Shown here: positions 30,727 through 36,678 of the stretch, in pieces
Layout of the letters: every line of letters begins with the position of its first letter
Position numbering within the stretch: the stretch's first letter is position 1
Source: Parabacteroides sp.
Lineage (GTDB): Bacteria > Bacteroidota > Bacteroidia > Bacteroidales > Tannerellaceae
Length of the DNA stretch: 36,678 nucleotides
Assembly: GCA_028707405.1 (NCBI GenBank)
Contig: JAQWBH010000012.1
Coordinates: 1-36,678 of the forward strand
Direction: 5' to 3'
Program-made: the position numbers and the translations under genes
Notes under the pieces: model-generated
Seen by the model: only the letters and a program-made list of their open reading frames with translations
Databases searched by the model: none
Told to the model about the DNA's origin: nothing

Positions 30727-31431
30727 ATGCCTCTAGTTTATTCAAATATGCAAATGAGTGAGGTGGTGGAAGAACATCCCTCACTCATTCCTGTTATTAA
30801 CCGATTTGGCATTCGTCTGGGCTTGGGTGATAAGTCTGTAAAGACAGTCTGTGATGATTATCATCTGGATGCCGATTTTCTGTTGATGGTTATCAACACT
30901 TTTTTAAATGAAGAGTATTTCCCCGAAAAGAAACTGCAAACTTTTCATGCTTCACAGGTTATTGATTATCTACGAAAGACGAATACCTATTATCGTCGCT
31001 ATCAGTTGCCGAATATTGAGCGGCATCTGAATTCTTTTATTTCTATGAGCACTCCCGGGAATCAATCCTTGAGTCTGATTGGTCGTTTTTTTATGTCTTT
31101 TAAGAATGAACTGATTAAACGTATAGATAAAGACGAAGAAGAGTCGTTTCCCTACTATTTGTCCATGTGCGAGAAGCTGGCTAAGGATAATCGGAAAATA
31201 GAACCATTTGCCTTGATTTCAGGAGAACCTGTAGAAGATCCGATAGAAGCTCTGTTAGCTGATTTGAAAAGTATTATGGTTAAACATATTTCCGGCGAAT
31301 ATGATGAGAATCTTTGTTATGCGGTAATTTTTGCCATAAGCAGTTTGGAAAAAGACATCAAACAGCATAACCGTATTCGTTATAGAATATTGCTTCCGAT
31401 GGTTTCTGCAATGGAAAAACTGAATAGTTGA
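30727..31431 (+). CDS. RIC/ScdA-like (DUF542 plus hemerythrin-like) protein with degenerate metal sites
   Basis: A cytoplasmic 234-aa protein with the architecture of RIC (YtfE/ScdA) di-iron repair proteins: an N-terminal ScdA_N/DUF542-like segment (MSEVVEEHPSLIPVINRFGI, 10-29) and a four-helix hemerythrin-like region (75-230). The expected cysteine motif G-I-D-F-C-C-G-G reads GIRLGLGD (28-35). The expected ligands are also changed: TNTYY (85-89) where RICs have a His pair, RIDKD (132-136) in place of H-x3-E, and HNRIR (214-218) in place of the last H-x3-E. It probably binds no di-iron centre, or an altered one. Tight coupling with the following LuxR regulator (6-base gap) suggests a sensory or adaptor role. 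The alignment is by memory of the family pattern. Confidence 0.72.
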   Translation: MPLVYSNMQMSEVVEEHPSLIPVINRFGIRLGLGDKSVKTVCDDYHLDADFLLMVINTFLNEEYFPEKKLQTFHASQVIDYLRKTNTYYRRYQLPNIERHLNSFISMSTPGNQSLSLIGRFFMSFKNELIKRIDKDEEESFPYYLSMCEKLAKDNRKIEPFALISGEPVEDPIEALLADLKSIMVKHISGEYDENLCYAVIFAISSLEKDIKQHNRIRYRILLPMVSAMEKLNS

Positions 31432-31437
31432 TGAAAG

Positions 31438-32013
31438 ATGCATCGAAATAAACGAATAGCAATTATTTTAGCTGATACGCTACAGAGCTTGGGTTTACAG
31501 AGTCTTCTTATTGATTATTTTTCGCCTGTTGAAGTTTCCTGTTTCTCTTCTTTTGAGCTTTTTGCAAATACAGGAAGCGATTCATATGATTACTATTTCA
31601 CTGATTCTGATTCATGGATATTGAATTCTGAATTCTTTTTACCGCACCGCAGCAAAACACTTGTTTTAATAAATAGGACCAAACCTGCCGAACTCTCTAA
31701 TAATCACATTACTATATACTCCCCTCAGGAAGTTATCATTGAAGAGATGGAGCGGCTGTTGACAAGTGCAAGTCTGTCTACTCCAGCTACAGAAAAAAGT
31801 AAAGGACTTTCAACCCGCGAGATCGACGTGCTTCAATTGATTGTCAAGGGAATAACGAATAAGGAAATCGCTGATAAACTGAATATAAGCCTTAATACGG
31901 TTCTTACACATCGTAAAAATATTACAGCCAAATTGGGCATTAAAACCGTTTCCGGTCTCACCTTCTATGCATTGATGAATGGTATTGTATCTACTGATAA
32001 TATAGATTTGTAA
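31438..32013 (+). CDS. LuxR/FixJ-type transcriptional regulator with atypical receiver-like domain
   Basis: A DNA-binding regulator of 191 aa. The C-terminal HTH (about 122-185) is canonical: LSTREIDVLQLIVKGITNKEIADKLNISLNTVLTHRKNI reads as a GerE/LuxR helix-turn-helix, with recognition helix near SLNTVLTHRKN. The N-terminal 110 residues resemble a response-regulator fold (IAIILADTLQSLGLQSLLI; YDYYFTDSD; KTLVLINR). The acidic pair is reduced to A-D, however, and the conserved lysine environment is unclear, so phosphorylation may not be the signal. It is last in the five-gene operon, directly after the RIC-like gene, and likely controls the operon or a redox response with that partner. Confidence 0.85.
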   Translation: MHRNKRIAIILADTLQSLGLQSLLIDYFSPVEVSCFSSFELFANTGSDSYDYYFTDSDSWILNSEFFLPHRSKTLVLINRTKPAELSNNHITIYSPQEVIIEEMERLLTSASLSTPATEKSKGLSTREIDVLQLIVKGITNKEIADKLNISLNTVLTHRKNITAKLGIKTVSGLTFYALMNGIVSTDNIDL

Positions 32014-32040
32014 AACAGTTTTGTTCAAAGAACTCTGTTT
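32013..32040 (+). terminator. Weak hairpin after the LuxR-type gene
   Basis: AAACAG (32013-32018) pairs with CTGTTT (32035-32040), with an inner GTTC/GAAC pairing separated by a bulge. There is no good T-run, so termination is possible but not strong. Confidence 0.3.
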
Positions 32041-32053
32041 GCAGAGTATTTAT

Positions 32054-32061
32054 TATCTTTG
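32054..32061 (+). promoter_or_regulatory. -7 element (TATCTTTG) before the DUF2007-like gene
   Basis: An exact TAnnTTTG match 28 bases before the ATG at 32090. A TTTG at the usual -33 spacing is missing. It supports 32090, and not the TTG at 32021, as the gene start. Confidence 0.5.
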
Positions 32062-32089
32062 CATTAATCAATCATTAAATAGTCAGAAT

Positions 32090-32491
32090 ATGGAAACAGT
32101 AGAAGACAAAATGGTAGAGATAGTTCGATTTACGTATCCTGCTGATGCACAAACCCTGATGGCTCTTTTGCGTTCAGAGGGTATAGAATGCTATTTGCGT
32201 GATGAGTTTAGTTCTCAGATTATGGGCGGCTATGCTGATATTGGCGGTGCCCGTGTCGAAATACTGGAAAGTGAAGTGCAACATGCGCTTGACGTGATGA
32301 AAGAGGGTGGGTATGAGATTCCCAAAGAGAATGAAGAGCCGGAAGGAGTACAAACTGTTTCCGGTTTTGCCCAACGTATTCCTTTCTTGCGGAAGTACCC
32401 GCTGGAAAAGCAGATCATTATTATTTTAGTTACTGTGGCTGTTTTATTAGGATTGTTTGTCTATTTAGGTTCATTATTATCATCGAATTGA
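32090..32491 (+). CDS. DUF2007-like small protein with C-terminal membrane anchor
   Basis: 133 aa. The first 75 residues resemble the DUF2007 (putative signal-transducing) ferredoxin-like fold: MVEIVRFTYPADAQTLMALLRSEGIECYLRDEF, then GGARVEILESEVQHALDVMKEGGY. An acidic linker and a single C-terminal membrane helix (about 108-130, IIIILVTVAVLLGLFVYLG) follow, so the globular part would face the cytoplasm. In-frame sequence extends upstream to a TTG at 32021, but ATG 32090 lies a normal distance after the -7 element. Function is unknown, and no enzymatic residues are apparent. A tiny membrane protein gene follows after 12 bases. Confidence 0.78.
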   Translation: METVEDKMVEIVRFTYPADAQTLMALLRSEGIECYLRDEFSSQIMGGYADIGGARVEILESEVQHALDVMKEGGYEIPKENEEPEGVQTVSGFAQRIPFLRKYPLEKQIIIILVTVAVLLGLFVYLGSLLSSN

Positions 32492-32503
32492 CAGATTTGT
32501 ATT

Positions 32504-32692
32504 ATGAAGCGGAGAAAGATTACAAATAGTCAGGCTGTATGTATTATTATACTATGGGGGCTATTGTGTTATATGTTGTTGACATACAGTAAAAAAATAG
32601 ATTTTGATGTCATATTTTCTATTTTGGCATCAGCTATCATTGTGTTTGTTCCTTTATATAAAAATATGAGACATCGTGTAGATGAAAAGTGA
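32504..32692 (+). CDS. Small two-helix membrane protein
   Basis: 62 aa, with a basic N-terminus (MKRRK) and two hydrophobic segments (about 11-28 and 33-51), ending in a charged tail. It starts 12 bases after the DUF2007-like gene, so the pair is likely co-transcribed. I recognise no family; it could be an accessory subunit or a short orphan. Support comes from the position, good start and membrane-type composition. Confidence 0.55.
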   Translation: MKRRKITNSQAVCIIILWGLLCYMLLTYSKKIDFDVIFSILASAIIVFVPLYKNMRHRVDEK

Positions 32693-32752
32693 TTGATTTT
32701 TCACAATAAGTATGTCTAAATGGTATTTTAATCGTTAATTTACTTTCAAAAG

Positions 32753-32783
32753 TTTGCCGGTTTGAAAAAGTAGCTTACCTTTG
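32753..32783 (+). promoter_or_regulatory. Bacteroides-type promoter of gdhA
   Basis: TTTG at 32753-32756, 19 bp, then TACCTTTG at 32776-32783. Both elements match the consensus. The start point would be near 32788, leaving about 60 bases of leader. Confidence 0.7.
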
Positions 32784-32847
32784 TGCTGTCACATTAAGAG
32801 CGGTATCTTAGTGACGAATTGGTATAACATTCTATATAAAATCAATT

Positions 32848-34182
32848 ATGAAGGCAAGTGAAGTTCTAGGAGACTTGAAAAGAAGGTTTCCGAATGAACC
32901 TGAATATCATCAGGCTGTATCGGAAGTGTTATCAACGATTGAAGATGCATATAATGAGCATCCCGAGTTTGAAAAAAGCAATTTAATTGAGCGTTTGTGT
33001 ATTCCTGACAGAATCTTTACGTTTCGTGTTTCATGGATGGATGATAAGGGTCGTATTCAGACGAATATGGGATACCGTATTCAGCATAACAATGCTATTG
33101 GTCCGTATAAAGGAGGCGTTCGTTTCCATTCGTCCGTTAATTTGTCAATTCTCAAGTTTTTAGCATTTGAGCAAACATTTAAGAATTCCCTGACAACACT
33201 CCCTATGGGTGGTGCAAAAGGAGGTTCTGATTTTAATCCGAGAGGTAAGTCAAATGCCGAAGTCATGCGTTTTTGTCAGGCATTTATGCTTGAATTGTGG
33301 CGCTATGTCGGACCGGATACCGATGTTCCTGCAGGTGATATCGGTGTAGGCGGACGTGAAGTTGCTTATATGTATGGTATGTATAAGAAACTGGCTCGTG
33401 AGAATACAGGAACCTTTACCGGTAAAGGTATTGAGTTTGGTGGTTCGCTGATTCGGCCTGAAGCAACGGGATACGGAAATGTATATTTCCTGTTGGAGAT
33501 GTTGAAGACCAAAGATATTGACCTTAAGGATAAAGTAGTTGCCGTTTCCGGTTCGGGGAATGTGGCACAGTATACAGTAGACAAATTGATTGATTTGGGT
33601 GCTAAAGTTGTCACCATGTCTGACTCAGATGGCTATATTTATGATCCTGATGGTATTGATCGTGAGAAGTGGAATTATATCATGGAACTAAAGAATTTGT
33701 ATCGCGGTCGTATTCGTGAATATGCAGAGCAGTACGGAGTCAAGTATGTTGCCGGAGCTCGTCCATGGAGCGAAAAGTGCGATATAGCCATGCCTAGTGC
33801 CACTCAGAATGAAATTAGCGGTGAAGAAGCTGCCAAACTGGTTGCTAACGGTTGTTTTGCTGTATCGGAAGGGGCGAATATGCCATCAACACCGGAAGCG
33901 ATCAAAATATTCCAGGATTCAAAGATTCTATATGCTCCGGGTAAGGCCTCTAATGCAGGTGGTGTATCGGTTTCCGGTTTGGAGATGACACAGAATGCTC
34001 AGAAGCTGAGTTGGACCAGCGAAGAAGTCGATGCCAAGCTAAAGAGCATCATGCAGAATATCCATGAACAGTGTCTGAAATATGGTACACTGTCTGATGG
34101 TTATGTGAATTATGTTAAGGGTGCCAATGTTGCCGGCTTTATGAAAGTGGCTAAAGCGATGATGGCTCAGGGAATCCTTTAA
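32848..34182 (+). CDS. gdhA: Glutamate dehydrogenase, hexameric NADP-type
   Basis: Reductive amination of 2-oxoglutarate with ammonium to glutamate (reversible), cytoplasmic hexamer. At 444 aa it is the short bacterial class. The substrate site NMGYRIQHNNAIGPYKGGVRFH (73-94) and the catalytic LPMGGAKGGSDFNPRGKS (118-135) with K124 are present. PAGDIGVGGREVAYMYG (161-177) with D164 and the Rossmann motif VSGSGNVAQY complete the picture. Whether it prefers NADPH or NADH is not certain from sequence; the class is mostly NADP-linked. It is monocistronic with a clean promoter and terminator. With the type III glutamine synthetase at 6708 it forms the cell's ammonium-assimilation set. Confidence 0.95.
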   Translation: MKASEVLGDLKRRFPNEPEYHQAVSEVLSTIEDAYNEHPEFEKSNLIERLCIPDRIFTFRVSWMDDKGRIQTNMGYRIQHNNAIGPYKGGVRFHSSVNLSILKFLAFEQTFKNSLTTLPMGGAKGGSDFNPRGKSNAEVMRFCQAFMLELWRYVGPDTDVPAGDIGVGGREVAYMYGMYKKLARENTGTFTGKGIEFGGSLIRPEATGYGNVYFLLEMLKTKDIDLKDKVVAVSGSGNVAQYTVDKLIDLGAKVVTMSDSDGYIYDPDGIDREKWNYIMELKNLYRGRIREYAEQYGVKYVAGARPWSEKCDIAMPSATQNEISGEEAAKLVANGCFAVSEGANMPSTPEAIKIFQDSKILYAPGKASNAGGVSVSGLEMTQNAQKLSWTSEEVDAKLKSIMQNIHEQCLKYGTLSDGYVNYVKGANVAGFMKVAKAMMAQGIL

Positions 34183-34203
34183 TTAGTATAATTTGTTTAG
34201 TTG

Positions 34204-34235
34204 CGAGCGTGGCCCGAAAGGTTACGCTCGTTTTT
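34204..34235 (+). terminator. Rho-independent terminator of gdhA
   Basis: CGAGCGT (34204-34210) pairs with ACGCTCG (34224-34230), extended inward by three more pairs (two G-T), followed by a T-run. It lies 21 bases after the gdhA stop. Confidence 0.8.
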
Positions 34236-34237
34236 GT

Positions 34238-34268
34238 TTTGTCAATTATTAATTCTTTCTTACCTTCG
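34238..34268 (+). promoter_or_regulatory. Candidate promoter of the kinase-RapZ / nucleotidyltransferase operon
   Basis: TTTG at 34238-34241, 19 bp, then TACCTTCG at 34261-34268, one mismatch from TAnnTTTG. It lies directly after the gdhA terminator and leaves a leader of about 15 bases before the ATG at 34289. Confidence 0.5.
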
Positions 34269-34288
34269 TGGCATAATTGATAAACTAT

Positions 34289-35716
34289 ATGGTTACAGAC
34301 GATTTAAATCAACTTTATCGTTCTTACTCCGGGTGTGCTGCCAGTGATATAACGGAACTTCCCTCTTCCGGATCAAACCGCAGATATTTCAGAATATCCG
34401 GATTGCAAACGTTGATTGGTGTGAGTGGCACATCTTTGGAAGAAAACCGTGCTTTCATCTATATGTCGGATCATTTTCGTCAGAAAGGATTACCCGTACC
34501 TCAAGTACTGTGCCATTCTGATGATTGCGCTTTTTATCTTCAGGAAGATTTAGGAGATACATTGTTGTTTAACGCAATAGAGAAGGGTAGAAGAAGCAGT
34601 TCCTTCGATGAGAATGAAAAGGAACTGTTACGTAAAACAATTGCTCTTTTACCTGTTGTTCAATTTGTTGGTGCGCAAGATTTTGATTTTTCTGTTTGTT
34701 ATCCTCAGCCTGAGTTCAACCAGCGTTCCATCCTTTGGGATTTGAATTATTTCAAGTATTGCTTTCTGAAAGCTACAGGAATGGAGTTTCAGGAAAACCG
34801 GTTGGAAGACGATTTTCAGAAGATGAGTCAGTTGTTATTGCATGATTCCTCTTCGACATTCATGTATCGTGATTTTCAATCCAGGAATGTGATGATTCGA
34901 AATAATGAACCCTGGCTGATTGATTTCCAGGGTGGACGAAAGGGGCCTTTCTATTATGATATAGCCTCATTCTTATGGCAGGCAAAGGCCAAGTTTCCGG
35001 ATGATTTGCGTCAGGAATTGTTGCAGGTTTATCTGGGTTCATTAAAGCAATACACATCAATTAATGAAGATCATTTCTATAATCAGCTTCGTCACTTTGT
35101 CTTATTCAGAACATTACAGGTCTTGGGAGCATATGGTTTCAGAGGTTACTTTGAGAAGAAGCCTCATTTCTTGCAAAGTGTTCCCTTTGCCATTGATAAT
35201 TTGCGCCAATTATTACATGAAGATTACCCGGAGTATCCATATCTGTGTCCATTATTAAAAGACCTTACCCATTTATCGCAATTCTATGATGAGATTCAGA
35301 AACGAATGTTGGAAGTGAAGGTGGTTAGTTTTGCTTATAAAAAAGGCATTCCAAACGATTCGAGCGGCAATGGCGGTGGTTATGTGTTTGATTGCAGAGC
35401 CCTTAATAATCCGGGCAAGTATGAACGATACAATCATTTTACCGGACTGGATGAACCGGTTATTCGATATTTAGAAGACGATGGCGGTATCGTTAAATTT
35501 CTGGATCATGCCTATGCTCTTGTGGATATAACTGTCAAGCGTTATCTGGATCGTGGTTTCACCAACCTGATGGTCTGTTTCGGATGCACAGGCGGACAGC
35601 ATCGTTCCGTGTATGCTGCACAACATATGGCTGAGCATTTATACAGCAAATTCGGCGTGAAAGTGGACTTGGTTCACAGGGAGCAGAACAAAGAACAGAT
35701 CTTTAATTCAACATTA
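34289..35716 (+). CDS. AmgK-like aminoglycoside-phosphotransferase-fold sugar kinase fused to RapZ C-terminal domain
   Basis: A two-domain 476-aa cytoplasmic protein. Residues 1-335 are an APH-fold kinase like AmgK (anomeric MurNAc/GlcNAc kinase): SGSNRRYFRI (27-36), FYLQEDLGDTLL (82-93), the catalytic loop MYRDFQSRNVMI (192-203, D195 and N200) and the metal site LIDFQGG (D212). Residues 340-476 match the C-terminal domain of RapZ, with FDCRALNNPG (367-376) and FGCTGGQHRSVYAAQ (431-445); the RapZ P-loop N-domain is absent. I start at ATG 34289 and not at the in-frame TTG 34277. Its last codons overlap the ATG of the MurU-like gene, so the two are coupled. Together they suggest amino-sugar salvage to UDP-sugar, with the RapZ part perhaps sensing an amino-sugar phosphate. 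Confidence 0.85.
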
Positions 35717-36459
35717 TGAAAGCAATGATATTTGCGGCCGGATTGGGAACCCGATTACGGCCGCTTACCGATACAACTCCGAAAGCTCTGATTCCGGTAA
35801 ACGGAAAGCCGATGCTTGAGAATGTTATTATGAAACTCAAAGCGGCCGGGTTTGATCAGATCGTTATCAATATTCATCATCTGGGAGAACAAATCATGGA
35901 TTTCTTGGATAAGAATAATAACTTCGGTGTCCAGATCTATATTTCCGACGAGCGTGATTATCTGCTTGATACAGGGGGAGGAATAAAGAACGCTTCCGTC
36001 TTTTTGCGAGGGAATGAACCATTCCTGGTGCATAATGTCGATATATTATCGGATGTTGATTTGAACAAGCTCTATCAGTCACATATTGAAACTGGTTCGT
36101 TAGCTACGCTTTTGGTAAGCTGCCGGGCAGCTTCTCGTCAGCTTTTGTTTAACAAAGAAAACCGGATGTGCGGGTGGCAGAACATTAAAACAGAAGAAGT
36201 TAAATCTTTCTATCCGGAGTTCGATCCGCGAGATTATAAAAGTTATGCCTTTAGTGGTATTCATGTGATTTCTCCGAAGATTTTCGAGTTTATGGATGAA
36301 TGGACAGGACGTTTTTCTATTATCGATTTCTATGTGTCTGCCTGCGTTAAATCAGACATACATGCTTATGTTGATGACAATCAGCATTTGATAGATATTG
36401 GAAAACCTGAAAATCTATTGCAGGCAGAGGCATGGTTGAAATCAAGAACATTGGAATGA
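35716..36459 (+). CDS. murU: MurU-like sugar-1-phosphate nucleotidyltransferase
   Basis: An NTP-transferase (GT-A/Rossmann) of 247 aa. The nucleotide-binding signature AAGLGTRLRPLTDTTPKALI spans 7-26, with catalytic K23. LDTGGGIKNA (84-93) contacts the sugar, and the metal-binding aspartate is D109 in HNVDIL. Length and motifs fit MurNAc-alpha-1-phosphate uridylyltransferase (MurU), which works after AmgK in Pseudomonas to recycle MurNAc directly to UDP-MurNAc. Glucose-1-phosphate or mannose-1-phosphate transferases share these motifs, but the coupled AmgK-like kinase makes MurU the best reading. The ATG overlaps the stop of the kinase gene (ATGA). Confidence 0.82.
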   Translation: MKAMIFAAGLGTRLRPLTDTTPKALIPVNGKPMLENVIMKLKAAGFDQIVINIHHLGEQIMDFLDKNNNFGVQIYISDERDYLLDTGGGIKNASVFLRGNEPFLVHNVDILSDVDLNKLYQSHIETGSLATLLVSCRAASRQLLFNKENRMCGWQNIKTEEVKSFYPEFDPRDYKSYAFSGIHVISPKIFEFMDEWTGRFSIIDFYVSACVKSDIHAYVDDNQHLIDIGKPENLLQAEAWLKSRTLE

Positions 36460-36530
36460 CAAATGTTTTATATGGATTGAATTTTTGTTTTTGTAGTTGA
36501 TAATGTTTGTACGGCATACTTATAGTTTAT

Positions 36531-36616
36531 CGTCTCATATAATATGGAACGACCGTCTCATATTATATGAGTCGATCGTTCCATATTATATGAGACGGTC
36601 GTTCCACCTATATGAA
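36531..36616. repeat. Cluster of nested palindromes after the murU-like gene
   Basis: A perfect 22-bp inverted repeat (36531-36552 and 36576-36597) encloses a second palindrome, CTCATATTATATGAG (36557-36571). The words GTCTCATAT, TCGTTCC and ATATGA(G/A)TCGAT recur in both orientations up to about 36620. The arms can pair in more than one register, so alternative hairpins or a cruciform are possible. It may act as a terminator or be a REP/MITE-like element. The rest of 36460-36678 has no gene I can support. Confidence 0.65.
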
Positions 36617-36678
36617 TCGATAAAAGTATAAGGTCATTTGCTAATTTTTCTATAATGAGCCGCAAAAATAGTATAGAT

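Noticed and set aside
32021..32089. TTG start extending the DUF2007-like protein by 23 residues
   Set aside because: A -7 promoter element (32054-32061) lies inside this extension; ATG 32090 is placed normally after it.
36531..36597. Invertible promoter (inverton) or CRISPR repeats
   Set aside because: The spacer is only 23 bases and palindromic, with no promoter inside and no recombinase nearby; there are no regularly spaced direct repeats.

Overview
The window looks like a chromosomal segment of a gut-type Bacteroidota, order Bacteroidales. Parabacteroides or a close Tannerellaceae relative is my best guess from the character of the GroES/GroEL, type III glutamine synthetase and GdhA proteins; this is inference, with no search run. 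Supporting signs are Bacteroides-style promoters (TTTG, then 19-21 bp, then TAnnTTTG), weak or absent Shine-Dalgarno sites, PorT-like barrel proteins, TAT-exported Gfo/Idh/MocA enzymes and many exported glycosidases. I saw no rRNA, tRNA, CRISPR array, insertion sequence or phage gene.

Layout. (1) 1-1966, plus strand, AT-rich: the 3' part of a helical protein gene overlapping a processive family 2 glycosyltransferase gene. It ends at a bidirectional terminator shared with the convergent gene. (2) 2064-8897, minus strand: RhlE-like DEAD-box helicase, FabK/nitronate monooxygenase-like flavoprotein, exported alpha/beta hydrolase, outer membrane beta-barrel protein and type III glutamine synthetase. 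(3) 9090-13811, plus: a three-gene catabolic operon with its own promoter (GH67-like glycosidase, DapA/NanA-family aldolase, sodium:solute symporter). (4) 13904-16701: hisS followed closely by a GH30 lipoprotein glycosidase. (5) 16885-18846: groES-groEL behind a sequence that resembles a sigma-54 promoter. (6) 19022-26521: a Gfo/Idh/MocA oxidoreductase and two tandem, closely related GH2 beta-galactosidases. (7) 26711-32013: a tight five-gene operon encoding a membrane-anchored tetraheme cytochrome fused to an FGE-like domain, two TAT-exported enzymes (Gfo/Idh/MocA and TIM-barrel isomerase family), a protein with RIC (ScdA/YtfE) architecture that has lost its metal and cysteine motifs, and a LuxR-type regulator. 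(8) 32090-34182: a DUF2007-like membrane protein, a tiny membrane protein and glutamate dehydrogenase. (9) 34289-36459: an AmgK-like sugar kinase fused to a RapZ C-terminal domain, translationally coupled to a MurU-like nucleotidyltransferase. A cluster of nested palindromes follows at the right edge.

How the parts fit. Most of the window concerns glycan use (GH67-like, GH30, two GH2, aldolase, symporter) and ammonium assimilation (GlnN, GdhA), with housekeeping genes between. The best candidate for a little-described system is region 7. Its exported oxidoreductase and isomerase/lyase-type enzymes sit beside a quinol-type tetraheme cytochrome and two degenerate sensor-like proteins. This would suit periplasmic oxidative sugar or glycoside chemistry coupled to the respiratory chain, but that is inference from gene content. 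Region 9 is probably amino-sugar (MurNAc/GlcNAc) salvage, with an unusual kinase-RapZ fusion.
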